This document shows, one piece after another, positions 21,679-29,948 of a stretch of DNA of 30,550 nt. Position 1 is the first letter of the stretch. Every line of letters begins with the position of its first letter. The position numbers and the translations under genes are program-made. The notes below the pieces were generated by a model. It was not told the origin of the DNA. It did not search any database and worked only from the letters and a program-made list of their open reading frames with translations. Origin of the DNA: DATFAS01 sp035254305 (GTDB taxonomy: Bacteria; Bacillota; Bacilli; Aneurinibacillales; RAOX-1); the NCBI GenBank assembly GCA_035254305.1, contig DATFAS010000149.1, forward strand, positions 1-30,550. Direction: 5' to 3'.

Positions 21679-23096
21679 TGAGAATGCGCAGTATTGTAGT
21701 CAAGATGGGGATTTCTATTTTTGTATCATTTTTTGTGCTGCTTATTCCATTAACTTATGTGTTTTATCAATTATTTAGTAATTTGTTCGGAGATTCTGTT
21801 ATTGAAGATCTAAAGGCAAAGGGTCAGCACTACTCAGTTCTGATTGCCAATTTACACAATGAAAATCAAGTATTTGAAGCGGGAGAAGAATTATCCCAAA
21901 TCAGTAAAGAAGGAGTTCGATTAATCGACAATACCGGAAAAATTATATTTAATTCAGGTATGCCGTTGGAGCTTCAGGTTTCAGAGGTTGAAGAACAAAG
22001 GTTACTTCGTGGTCAAAGTATACAAAGGCTGGAATTTAGCCCCTTTTATTCCCTTAATGGGATTTGGGTGGGTATCCCGATTCAGAATTCTGTTACTAAT
22101 GTGGCAGCTGTCCTCCTGTATGATAATGCCAAACTATTAGGTTATGCTAAACAAAAACTAAAATATGTATTCCTGTTGACGATAGTAGGAGCTATTCTAA
22201 TGGCAATTGGACTTACTACATTTTTAAGTAATCGCTTGGGGCAACCTTTGGTAGAAATTGCACAGTTGATAAGAGGTATGTCGGGGACAAAACCTAAACT
22301 ATTGAAGAAGGAACGGATCCAGGGGCATGATGAAATTGCATATATTTATCGTGCGATTAATGATTTATCGGATGAATTATACCGTTATTATTCAACGAGA
22401 AATGACTTTTTAGCTAATATCTCACATGAGATCCGCACACCTTTAACCTATATTCAAGGATACAGTATTGCACTGAAACAGGGTTTATATCAGGATGAAA
22501 AAATCAAGATTGAGTATCTAACGATTATCGAAAAAGAAAGCCAACGTATCTTGAAAATGGTTGGTGATTTAATTAATTTTTCCAAAATCGAAAATGGCCA
22601 ATTTATTATTTATAAGGAACTGTGCGATGTTAAGGGGTTAATAACTGAAACGATAGACAATTTTACGCCTATGATGAATGAAAAACTTTTGAGTCTAGAA
22701 ATGAATCTTCCTACTTGTGATATTCATGCTGTATGTGACCCTGAAAGGATCAAACAAGTATTGTTCAATTTATTGGATAATGCTATTCGCTATACTCCGC
22801 AGGAAGGGCAATTGTTCATTATTCTTAAGGAGAGGGAGGAGTGGATCGAAATTAGACTTAAAGATACGGGTATTGGTATTGCTCAAGAAGAGCTTCCGCT
22901 TATTTGGGAAAGATTTTATCGAAGTGAAAAATCAAGAGATCGTCTCTTAGGTGGTGTTGGCCTAGGGCTTTCGATTGTAAAGAATTTAATGGAACTGCAT
23001 CATGGAACGATTACAGTTACAAGTATGCTGGGTGTTGGTACAGAATTTGTGCTTTGTTTACCTAAGGATTCACGGGATGATAAGGGGAGTATGTGA
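21678..23096 (+). CDS. Membrane sensor histidine kinase
   Basis: The 472-residue product has a first membrane helix (about 8-32), an extracellular sensor region of about 120 residues, a second helix (about 155-178), HAMP, HisKA (phospho-acceptor His in NDFLANISHEIRTPLTYIQG) and HATPase_c (NLLDNAIRYTP, DTGIGI, GVGLGLSIVK). It phosphorylates the response regulator encoded just upstream, with which it overlaps. The sensor region has no recognised ligand motif. The start is ATG at 21678 or GTG at 21675; both are close to each other. A small membrane protein gene follows within 3 bases. Confidence 0.92.
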   Translation: MRMRSIVVKMGISIFVSFFVLLIPLTYVFYQLFSNLFGDSVIEDLKAKGQHYSVLIANLHNENQVFEAGEELSQISKEGVRLIDNTGKIIFNSGMPLELQVSEVEEQRLLRGQSIQRLEFSPFYSLNGIWVGIPIQNSVTNVAAVLLYDNAKLLGYAKQKLKYVFLLTIVGAILMAIGLTTFLSNRLGQPLVEIAQLIRGMSGTKPKLLKKERIQGHDEIAYIYRAINDLSDELYRYYSTRNDFLANISHEIRTPLTYIQGYSIALKQGLYQDEKIKIEYLTIIEKESQRILKMVGDLINFSKIENGQFIIYKELCDVKGLITETIDNFTPMMNEKLLSLEMNLPTCDIHAVCDPERIKQVLFNLLDNAIRYTPQEGQLFIILKEREEWIEIRLKDTGIGIAQEELPLIWERFYRSEKSRDRLLGGVGLGLSIVKNLMELHHGTITVTSMLGVGTEFVLCLPKDSRDDKGSM

Positions 23097-23098
23097 AG

Positions 23099-23317
23099 AT
23101 GAGAAGAAGTGGAATCGGAATATACATTGCATTCGTATTCATTGCGTTAGGATTACTCTTCACACTGTTTGCTCTCAAAATTTCGTCTAGCTTTGACTCA
23201 GGGGATCAAGAGTCGGTTACTTTTCTTTTTTATTTATCCCTCTTTGTCATATCTGGGGCATTTGCTGGTTGGGTTTATTTATTTATATTTAAAGCATATA
23301 AGAATAAAAAAATGTAA
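23099..23317 (+). CDS. Small membrane protein after the histidine kinase
   Basis: The 72-residue product has two membrane helices (about 6-26 and 38-66) and begins MRRSGIGIYIAFVFIALGLL. The ATG at 23099 has AAGGGGAG 9 bases upstream. It is translationally close to the kinase stop (23096) and so probably part of the two-component operon, where it could be an accessory or modulator. No family is recognised. Confidence 0.65.
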   Translation: MRRSGIGIYIAFVFIALGLLFTLFALKISSSFDSGDQESVTFLFYLSLFVISGAFAGWVYLFIFKAYKNKKM

Positions 23318-23421
23318 TCATTTTGTTTGTTCTTTAGACTTTTGACATGGTTTGGACAAAGTCTTGCCACATTTTCCTCGTATAATGAACAGGTTAGTAT
23401 GATTAAAAGAAGGTGACCTAT

Positions 23422-24540
23422 TTGCGCAGGGGAATGCCGGATTTTGTTTTATTGATTATGACATTTGCTTTAGTCGGCTTTGGGATTATCATGGTTTATA
23501 GTGCCAGCTATATTGTTGGATATTCTACGCCTAATTATAATGATGCTTTATATTTCTTTAGAAGACAGGTCATGTGGGGGATACTTGGAGTTATACTTTT
23601 ATTGATCTCTATGAATGTACCAGCCCATGTTTATAGGGATTATTTTGCAACGATTGCAATTATCTCTTTTCTTGCCTTATTGTTGGTTTTCACACCACTA
23701 GGCCACAAGTTAAATGGAGCTCGTAGTTGGATTCGATTGGGTCCGCTATCCTTCGAACCAGCAGAATTTTCAAAGCTTGGGTTGGTACTCTATTTATCAG
23801 GATTAATTGCTAAAAAGAAGGAAGCGTTTCGGGTATGGACGAATGGTTTGTTACCAGCATTGGTGGTAACCCTTACCTTCTTTCTTGCGATTGCTGCACA
23901 ACCCGCTTTTGGTTCTGCCATTATTTTATTGTTTACTGCTGGATTTATTATTTTCACAGGTGGATCAAAATTGAAGCATTTAGGTATCATATGTATTCCT
24001 ATTCTGGTTGGTTTGGTTGTTATAGCCGTCTCAGCCCCTTATCGCCTTAAACGAATTACGACTTTCTTGAATCCTTGGAACGATGGGTTAAATGGACTTG
24101 GTGATGGCTATCAACTAAGTCAGGCGCTATATGCCATTGGTCATGGAGGAATATGGGGAGTTGGCTTTGGTAAAAGTATTGAGAAGTACATGTATCTTCC
24201 TTATCCACAGACTGATTTTATATTTCCTGTAATTGCTGAAGAACTAGGTTTTATCGGATGTTTTCTTTTTATCATCTTTTTTATTTGTTTCCTTAATCGT
24301 ATTCTTTTCATTACTTATAGGACGAAGGATTTGTTTAGTATCCTTACGGGAATCGGTATTGTAAGTATGTTTGCCATTCAAGCTCTGATGAATATTGGAG
24401 GGGTAACTGGGTCCATTCCGATTGCCGGAGTACCGCTACCATTTATTAGCTATGGGGGAACATCATTGCTTATCTCTATGTTTAGTGTGGGAGTTGTTTT
24501 AAGTATCTCTCGTAGAGTACCATCGGAGGGAATAAAATGA
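23422..24540 (+). CDS. SEDS family peptidoglycan glycosyltransferase (FtsW/RodA/SpoVE)
   Basis: The 372-residue product is a polytopic SEDS protein of about ten helices. It shows the N-terminal FGIIMVYSAS, the block NGARSWIRLG...EPAEFSKLGL (usually QPSE) and LPYPQTDFIFPVIAEELGFIG, with the Asp thought to be catalytic. The AEELGFIG form and the C-terminal PLPFISYGGTSLL favour FtsW/SpoVE over RodA. It polymerises lipid II together with a class B PBP, whose gene is not present here. The TTG start follows AAGGTG by 6 bases. It overlaps the DUF1003 gene by 4 bases (ATGA). Confidence 0.92.
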   Translation: MRRGMPDFVLLIMTFALVGFGIIMVYSASYIVGYSTPNYNDALYFFRRQVMWGILGVILLLISMNVPAHVYRDYFATIAIISFLALLLVFTPLGHKLNGARSWIRLGPLSFEPAEFSKLGLVLYLSGLIAKKKEAFRVWTNGLLPALVVTLTFFLAIAAQPAFGSAIILLFTAGFIIFTGGSKLKHLGIICIPILVGLVVIAVSAPYRLKRITTFLNPWNDGLNGLGDGYQLSQALYAIGHGGIWGVGFGKSIEKYMYLPYPQTDFIFPVIAEELGFIGCFLFIIFFICFLNRILFITYRTKDLFSILTGIGIVSMFAIQALMNIGGVTGSIPIAGVPLPFISYGGTSLLISMFSVGVVLSISRRVPSEGIK

Positions 24541-25088
24541 GCAAAAAAAAAATATTCCATGTGAAGGCACATGAGAATGATGATGCTTCAATTATCCAAG
24601 GATTTGATATTGAACTTAACAAAAAAGATGCCCATCGTATTGATCGTTTAGTAGATAGCTATGAAAGTCAAATTCTCAGCCATTTAGATGAGGAGTATTC
24701 CAAGAAAACAAGCTGGTCTGATAAACTTGCTGATCGAATGGCGGTATTCGGCGGAAGCTGGAAGTTTATCCTCTGGTTTAGTGTAATTCTCTTGGCTTGG
24801 ACGATTTGGAATGTACTTCCTTTTACCTATCACTTTGATGAGGCGCCATTTATTTTACTCAATCTTTGCTTATCTTTTTTGGCTGCATTTCAAGCACCTG
24901 TCATTATGATGAGCCAAAATAGACAGGCTGCTAGAGATAAACATGAGTCGATTATCGATTTTGCAATAAATTATAAGGCTGAGCAAGAGATTGATGATAT
25001 GCAAAGCCATCTTCACCGAATTGAAGGAGAATTAGTGCAGATTAAACACTTATTGCTTCAATTGAAGGAACAGGAACAAAAAGAATAG
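24537..25088 (+). CDS. DUF1003 membrane protein
   Basis: The 183-residue product has a charged N-terminal region, two membrane helices (about 76-96 and 108-127) and a C-terminal coiled coil (HLHRIEGELVQIKHLLLQLK). The DUF1003 signature is FILLNLCLSFLAAFQAP and VIMMSQNRQAARDKHES. The biochemical role is unknown. It overlaps the SEDS gene by four bases and is clearly co-translated with it, an uncommon partner that may hint at an envelope role. Confidence 0.88.
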   Translation: MSKKKIFHVKAHENDDASIIQGFDIELNKKDAHRIDRLVDSYESQILSHLDEEYSKKTSWSDKLADRMAVFGGSWKFILWFSVILLAWTIWNVLPFTYHFDEAPFILLNLCLSFLAAFQAPVIMMSQNRQAARDKHESIIDFAINYKAEQEIDDMQSHLHRIEGELVQIKHLLLQLKEQEQKE

Positions 25089-25101
25089 ATAATAGATGGA
25101 A

Positions 25102-25120
25102 GCACCCCTTAAGGGGGTGC
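25102..25120 (+). terminator. Hairpin without a T run after the DUF1003 gene
   Basis: GCACCCC pairs with GGGGTGC over 7 bp with a short TTAAG loop. No T run follows, so it may be an mRNA 3' end stabiliser rather than a true terminator. Confidence 0.45.
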
Positions 25121-25285
25121 ATTAATCGTATCCCGTGATATTACAAGGCGCAGAATAAATCGGACTCCAATATGATTTCTACAAAATCTTCATCTATGAT
25201 TTACAATTACTTCACATTAATCTGCCATAATGATAAGCAGCAGGAAATGAATTCAGAGGATTCATATTCATTAGGAGGGATAAAG

Positions 25286-25459
25286 ATGCAAAGCAGTGTA
25301 AATCAGCAGGTGTCTTCCGTACCTAACCAGTCGCAAGTAGAAGAATTGAATCATTGGAATTCTCAACCGGTATGGATCAAGTCAATTGTGAAAGTATGGA
25401 TTGCTTTAGAATTTGGATGGTATGTAGGATGGGTCCTACATATTATGAATTTGCTATAA
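25286..25459 (+). CDS. Small single-helix protein, unknown function
   Basis: The 57-residue product has a Gln/Ser/Asn-rich N-terminus (MQSSVNQQVSSVPNQSQVEE) and one membrane-like helix (IKSIVKVWIALEFGWYVGWV). AGGAGGGA lies just before the ATG, which supports this start over longer in-frame forms. A terminator follows. No family is recognised. Confidence 0.6.
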   Translation: MQSSVNQQVSSVPNQSQVEELNHWNSQPVWIKSIVKVWIALEFGWYVGWVLHIMNLL

Positions 25460-25491
25460 TTTTCGATTTAAAAGAGAAAATAGAGAAGTGT

Positions 25492-25518
25492 AGCCTCTAA
25501 AATAGAGGCTTTTATTTT
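25492..25518 (+). terminator. Rho-independent terminator
   Basis: AGCCTCTA and TAGAGGCT form an 8-bp stem around AAA, followed by TTTATTTT. Confidence 0.75.
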
Positions 25519-25547
25519 CGTTAAAATATGAAAACACTTCATTTAAA

Positions 25548-25586
25548 TTCACATGTTTTTTACATTTGCTTAATATTTGCTAAATA
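25548..25586 (+). promoter_or_regulatory. Pho box (four 11-base-phased hexamers) upstream of the response regulator
   Basis: TTCACA (25548), TTTACA (25559), TTAATA (25570) and TAAATA (25581) are spaced exactly 11 bases apart, matching the TT-A-CA direct-repeat form of PhoP sites in Bacillus. It suggests phosphate control, possibly autoregulation, of the response regulator gene at 25762. Confidence 0.6.
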
Positions 25587-25616
25587 ATGAATCGTTAAAA
25601 TAAAGAAATACAATAA

Positions 25617-25644
25617 GGGTACACTTCATTGTGTACTCTTTTTT
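25617..25644 (+). terminator. Terminator or attenuator in the leader of the response regulator
   Basis: GGGTACAC and GTGTACTC form an 8-bp stem around TTCATT, followed by TTTTTT. It lies after the Pho box and before the gene, so it may attenuate the Pho-driven transcript. Confidence 0.7.
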
Positions 25645-25732
25645 GCGGATAGAAAAGTATAAGTCCTTAACTGAATTCCTATCCGCATAGGTGCAACTGG
25701 TTTTACCATGCATGAAGGAGGCTCCGATTTTA

Positions 25733-25759
25733 TTGGAAGCACTTAAAGGGGAATTGTAA
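25733..25759 (+). other. Possible 8-codon leader peptide
   Basis: TTG-GAA-GCA-CTT-AAA-GGG-GAA-TTG-TAA would encode MEALKGEL. It follows AAGGAGG (25715-25721) by 11 bases, and its stop is 2 bases before the response regulator ATG. This could couple translation. Chance is a fair alternative. Confidence 0.25.
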
Positions 25760-25761
25760 GG

Positions 25762-26457
25762 ATGGAAAAGATTCTAGTCATTGAAGATGATGTATCGATT
25801 GTAACTTTGCTTACTTTCCATTTAGAAAAGGAAGGGTATACCGTTACTACGGCTACGGATGGACTAGAAGGCTTAAACCTGGTTCAAACGGAAAAGCCAA
25901 ACTTTATTTTACTAGATTTGATGCTTCCTGGGATGGATGGAATCGAAATATGTAAGGCGCTACGGATGGAGAGAATTTATACTCCTATTCTTATTCTGAC
26001 TGCGAAAGATGATCTCTTCGATAAAGTTCTGAGCCTTGAATTAGGGGCTGATGACTATATTACGAAACCGTTTAATATCCGTGAGGTTATGGCTAGAATC
26101 AAGGCTATTCTGCGTAGAACAAAATTAACTACAATAGATCAGCTTGCAGATACCTCTTTTCAAGTCGGGCCACTTAAACTATCAATTGAAAATTATGAAG
26201 CGGCTTTTGGTGACAGGAGGCTTAATTTGACTCGTAGGGAATTCGAGTTGTTACTCCACCTAGTTAAAAATCAAGGGACAGTGCTGACGAGAGATCAACT
26301 TTTACAAGATGTATGGAGCTATGATTCTGCTGGGGATTCTCGAATTGTGGACGTTCATATTTCCCATCTACGAGAAAAGATAGAACTGGATACCAAGCAG
26401 CCAAAATACATTCGAACGATTCGTGGAAAAGGGTATAAATTTGAGGTCACATCCTAA
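25762..26457 (+). CDS. PhoB/PhoP-like response regulator
   Basis: The 231-residue product has a receiver (ILVIEDDVS, phospho-acceptor Asp in FILLDLMLP, LTAKDD, Lys in TKPFN) and a winged-helix output domain (LNLTRREFELLLHLVKNQG to SRIVDVHISHLREKIE). Its location before pstCAB-phoU and the Pho boxes on both sides suggest the phosphate regulator PhoP. No histidine kinase gene follows it, so a PhoR partner must be elsewhere or the protein has another role. Its leader contains a Pho box and a terminator. Confidence 0.88.
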   Translation: MEKILVIEDDVSIVTLLTFHLEKEGYTVTTATDGLEGLNLVQTEKPNFILLDLMLPGMDGIEICKALRMERIYTPILILTAKDDLFDKVLSLELGADDYITKPFNIREVMARIKAILRRTKLTTIDQLADTSFQVGPLKLSIENYEAAFGDRRLNLTRREFELLLHLVKNQGTVLTRDQLLQDVWSYDSAGDSRIVDVHISHLREKIELDTKQPKYIRTIRGKGYKFEVTS

Positions 26458-26498
26458 ATACTATAACAATATTTGGGCTTTGTAGCGTTTCCATTTCC

Positions 26499-26552
26499 TT
26501 AACAATATCTTAACATTTCTTAAACAATTAATTTACACGAGGCTTGTATAGT
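26499..26552 (+). promoter_or_regulatory. Pho box and promoter of the pst operon
   Basis: TTAACA (26499), TTAACA (26510), TAAACA (26521) and TTTACA (26532) are spaced exactly 11 bases apart. A -10-like TATAGT (26547-26552) follows at the distance usual for PhoP-activated promoters. A tandem GTTAATGAAG repeat lies at 26551-26570. Confidence 0.8.
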
Positions 26553-26601
26553 TAATGAAGGTTAATGAAGTTTGTAAACATAAAAAGAAGGGGTCATTAC
26601 A

Positions 26602-27486
26602 TTGAAACCATGTCAAAATTGGAAAACGGAAGGAATTGGAAAAACCATAACGTTGGTTTGTGCAGCTATATTAATTCTTGTTACGCTATCTATTGTTTAT
26701 TTTATAGCCTCTAAAGGTTTGACCACCTTTTTCGTTAATGGAGTTAATATCACACAATTTCTGACCGATATAAACTGGAATCCAGAGGGAGAGCCTGCTG
26801 AGTTTGGGGCATTACCGTTCATTTTAGGCTCCTTTGTGGTCACCATTGGTGCAGCTCTCCTAGCTTCTCCACTTGGTATTGGTGCAGCGATCTTTATGAC
26901 CGAAATTGCACCAGGATGGGGACAGAAGATATTACAGCCTGTTGTTGAGCTCCTTGTAGGAATTCCTTCTGTTGTATATGGATTTATTGGATTAAGTGTC
27001 ATTGTTCCCTTTTTACGAAATAGTTTTGGTGGGTTAGGGTTTAGTTTACTTGCCGGAATTTTAGTACTTACTATTATGATTTTACCAACTATTACAAGTT
27101 TATCGGTGGATACGATTCGTAGAGTACCCCGTGATTTAAAAGAAGCTTCTTTAGCATTAGGTGCGACGAGATGGCAGACGATATGGAAAATTATCGTATT
27201 AAGATCTTCATTATCTGGTTTATTAATGGCGATCATAATGGGGATGGCGCGAGCATTCGGTGAAGCACTTGCTGTTCAGATGGTCATTGGGAACACCCCA
27301 AAGATGCCAACTTCTATTCTTGACCCAGCTAATACGTTAACCAGTGGAATCACCTTGAATATGGGAAATACCATTGCGGGATCTGCCTATAACAATTCGC
27401 TATGGTCTATGGGCCTATTACTATTGATTATGACATTTGTGTTTATTTTATTGATTCGGTGGATTGGAAAAAGGAGGGAAATGTAA
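26602..27486 (+). CDS. pstC: Phosphate ABC transporter permease PstC
   Basis: The 294-residue product is a six-helix ABC permease with the PstC segments LVGIPSVVYGFIGLSVIVPFL and the EAA-type loop KEASLALGATRWQTIWKIIV that contacts PstB. It forms the membrane channel with PstA. The TTG start has GAAGGGG 8 bases upstream. It is the first gene of the operon and is preceded by a Pho box; the usual pstS gene for the phosphate-binding lipoprotein is not upstream of it. pstA starts 3 bases after its stop. Confidence 0.95.
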   Translation: MKPCQNWKTEGIGKTITLVCAAILILVTLSIVYFIASKGLTTFFVNGVNITQFLTDINWNPEGEPAEFGALPFILGSFVVTIGAALLASPLGIGAAIFMTEIAPGWGQKILQPVVELLVGIPSVVYGFIGLSVIVPFLRNSFGGLGFSLLAGILVLTIMILPTITSLSVDTIRRVPRDLKEASLALGATRWQTIWKIIVLRSSLSGLLMAIIMGMARAFGEALAVQMVIGNTPKMPTSILDPANTLTSGITLNMGNTIAGSAYNNSLWSMGLLLLIMTFVFILLIRWIGKRREM

Positions 27487-27489
27487 ACG

Positions 27490-28374
27490 ATGGATTCAAG
27501 AATAGTAGACAGGATCGCTACCTTCATCCTATACGCCATTGCTTTTATTATTGTGTGTATACTCTTTGGTTTATTAGCCTTTATTCTATACCATGGTTTC
27601 TCGAGAATTGATTTACAGTTTATTACGAGTCCACCAGAGACTATGAAAGCAGGAGGAGGGATTGGTCCGCAATTGTTCAATTCCTTATATTTGCTCGTAT
27701 TAACCATGATTATTACCGTCCCTCTTGGGCTTGGTGCAGGCATTTATCTTGCTGAATATGCTCCTAAGAATAAAATCACGGATGTGATTCGTCTCAGTAT
27801 CGAAGTATTGTCATCTCTTCCATCCATTGTAGTTGGTCTTTTTGGCTTAATGGTTTTTGTAAATGTCTTGGGATGGGGCTATTCGATTCTGTCAGGAGCA
27901 TTTGCCCTCACTGTTTTTAATTTACCTTTATTAGTTCGAGTAGTTGAAGAATCTTTGCGAAGTGTTCCAAAGGAACAAAAGGAAGCAAGTCTTGCCATGG
28001 GGATCTCTCATTGGACGACTATCCGTAAAGTTTTATTGCCCGTAGCATTGCCAGGAATTCTTACCGGTGCCATATTAGCCGCAGGAAGAATCTTTGGAGA
28101 AGCGGCAGCCCTGTTGTTTACTGCGGGAATGTCTTCACCTGATTTGAACTTTTCTGATTGGAATATATTCCATCCGGCATCACCACTTAATCCATTCCGG
28201 CCTGCAGAAACATTATCTGTTCATATTTGGAAGGTGAATAGTGAGGGATTAATCCCTGACGTTCGAGCTGTTGCCGATGGTGCATCTGCAATTCTTGTTA
28301 TAACGGTTCTGTTCTTTAATTTATTCGCACGTTGGTTTGGCCGTTGGATTTACAAGAGATTGACTGCATCTTAG
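27490..28374 (+). CDS. pstA: Phosphate ABC transporter permease PstA
   Basis: The 294-residue product has six membrane helices and the PstA features LSSLPSIVVGLFGLMVFV and the coupling loop KEASLAMGISHWTTIRKVLLP. It pairs with PstC. GGAGGG lies upstream, overlapping the end of pstC, so translation is coupled. The C-terminal part contains the PstA-type region with NPFRPAETLSVHIWKV and VADGASAILVITVLF. Length and order are normal. Confidence 0.95.
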   Translation: MDSRIVDRIATFILYAIAFIIVCILFGLLAFILYHGFSRIDLQFITSPPETMKAGGGIGPQLFNSLYLLVLTMIITVPLGLGAGIYLAEYAPKNKITDVIRLSIEVLSSLPSIVVGLFGLMVFVNVLGWGYSILSGAFALTVFNLPLLVRVVEESLRSVPKEQKEASLAMGISHWTTIRKVLLPVALPGILTGAILAAGRIFGEAAALLFTAGMSSPDLNFSDWNIFHPASPLNPFRPAETLSVHIWKVNSEGLIPDVRAVADGASAILVITVLFFNLFARWFGRWIYKRLTAS

Positions 28375-28397
28375 TATACAGAAGGTGAGGGAAGAGA

Positions 28398-29156
28398 ATG
28401 AGTAAAGCGGACGAAATTGGCTTGATGACAGAGGACCTTAACGTTTTCTATGGTGAAAAGCATGCAGTGAAGGACATTTCATTGACTTTCCCTAAGTACA
28501 CAGTTAGTGCCTTAATTGGGCCTTCAGGGTGTGGGAAATCGACCTATCTTCGATCCATCAATCGGATGAATGATTTAGTGGATGGTGCACGAGTTACAGG
28601 GAAAATTTGGTTTGAAGGAAAAGATATTAATGGGACGGATGCGAATCTAGGGGAATTAAGAAGACGTGTTGGAATGGTATGGCAGAAGCCTAATCCATTC
28701 TATAAATCGGTTTATGAGAATGTGGCCTTTGGTCCTCGTTATCATGGAATGAAAAATTTGGATGAAATTGTGGAGAATTGCTTGCGTAAGGCTGCTTTAT
28801 GGGATGAAGTGAAAGATCGATTGTATGACTCAGGCTTAGCCCTTTCAGGTGGGCAACAGCAAAGATTATGTATTGCTAGAACATTAGCACTTGATCCTTC
28901 TGTATTGTTACTTGATGAGCCGACATCTGCGTTAGATCCCATTTCTACAGCCAAGATCGAGGAATTGATTTTCGAATTAAAGAAGGATTATACCATTGTC
29001 ATTGTTACACACAATATGCAGCAAGCAGCTCGCATCTCTGATCAGACAGCCTTTTTCTTAATGGGAGAATTAATCGAAGTGGACAATACCAAACGATTGT
29101 TTACGACTCCGAACCAACAACAAACGGAAGACTATATTACAGGCCGATTTGGATAG
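28398..29156 (+). CDS. pstB: Phosphate ABC transporter ATPase PstB (first copy)
   Basis: The 252-residue product is an ABC ATPase: Walker A GPSGCGKST, Q-loop MVWQKPNPFYKS, signature LSGGQQQRLCIAR, Walker B LLLDEPTSALDP and switch histidine in VTHNMQQAAR, with the PstB C-terminal end TEDYITGRFG. It energises PstC-PstA. GGTGAGGGAAG precedes the ATG. A second PstB gene follows 15 bases later, as in the B. subtilis pstB1-pstB2 pair. The Q-loop Trp (WQKPNPF) replaces the Phe seen in the second copy. Confidence 0.95.
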   Translation: MSKADEIGLMTEDLNVFYGEKHAVKDISLTFPKYTVSALIGPSGCGKSTYLRSINRMNDLVDGARVTGKIWFEGKDINGTDANLGELRRRVGMVWQKPNPFYKSVYENVAFGPRYHGMKNLDEIVENCLRKAALWDEVKDRLYDSGLALSGGQQQRLCIARTLALDPSVLLLDEPTSALDPISTAKIEELIFELKKDYTIVIVTHNMQQAARISDQTAFFLMGELIEVDNTKRLFTTPNQQQTEDYITGRFG

Positions 29157-29170
29157 AGAGGAAAAAAACT

Positions 29171-29932
29171 ATGGATAAAAGTCCTCTAGTCAATGTAGAG
29201 AATCTAAATTTATATTACGGAGAAAATCAAGCTTTATATAATATTAATCTTAATTTTGAAAGTCACCATGTAACTGCACTTATTGGGCCTTCAGGGTGTG
29301 GGAAATCGACCTTCTTGCGAACTCTTAATAGAATGAATGATTTAATACAAGGAGTTCGAATTAAAGGAAAGATTGAAGTAGATGGTCAGGATATTTATCA
29401 CCCGCAAACAGATATTGTACAATTAAGGAAAAAAGTGGGGATGGTATTCCAACGCCCGAATCCTTTTCCCATGTCTATCTACGACAATGTAGCCTATGGT
29501 CCTCGTATCCACGGATTGAAGGATCGCAAGATAACGGATCAATTAGTGGAGGAGAGTTTACGTAAGGCGGCCTTGTGGGAAGAGGTGAAGGATCGACTGC
29601 ATACATCTGCAAAAGGGCTTTCTGGAGGACAACAGCAACGCTTGGTGATTGCTCGTGTGCTTGCGGTTGAACCGGAAATCATTCTTATGGATGAACCAAC
29701 TTCAGCGTTGGATCCTATTTCTACAGCAAGTGTAGAGGAATTAATCCAAAAATTGAAGCATATGTATACAGTTATTATTGTTACACATAATATGCAACAA
29801 GCTGCAAGGGCTTCTGATTTTACCACCTTCTTCTTAAATGGTGAAGTAGTGGAGTATGGAGCAACGGATCAATTGTTTACATCACCTAAGGATAAACGTA
29901 CTGAAGATTATATTACCGGACGATTCGGATAG
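29171..29932 (+). CDS. pstB: Phosphate ABC transporter ATPase PstB (second copy)
   Basis: The 253-residue product has Walker A GPSGCGKST, Q-loop MVFQRPNPFPMS, signature LSGGQQQRLVIAR, Walker B ILMDEPTSALDP and VTHNMQQAAR, ending TEDYITGRFG. It is a clear paralogue of the preceding protein, with long stretches shared, and arose by duplication. The two may form a heterodimer or work alternatively with PstC-PstA. AGAGAGGAAAAA precedes the ATG; phoU follows. Confidence 0.95.
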   Translation: MDKSPLVNVENLNLYYGENQALYNINLNFESHHVTALIGPSGCGKSTFLRTLNRMNDLIQGVRIKGKIEVDGQDIYHPQTDIVQLRKKVGMVFQRPNPFPMSIYDNVAYGPRIHGLKDRKITDQLVEESLRKAALWEEVKDRLHTSAKGLSGGQQQRLVIARVLAVEPEIILMDEPTSALDPISTASVEELIQKLKHMYTVIIVTHNMQQAARASDFTTFFLNGEVVEYGATDQLFTSPKDKRTEDYITGRFG

Positions 29933-29948
29933 GGAGGCAATTGTTATA

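Noticed and set aside
23342..23386. TTGACA and TATAAT before the SEDS gene
   Set aside because: They are 33 bases apart, too far for one promoter; TATAAT at 23381 may be a real -10 but has no fitting -35.
26697..27236. 179-codon minus-strand frame opposite pstC
   Set aside because: It lies wholly within pstC, which has clear permease motifs; composition is that of an antisense shadow.
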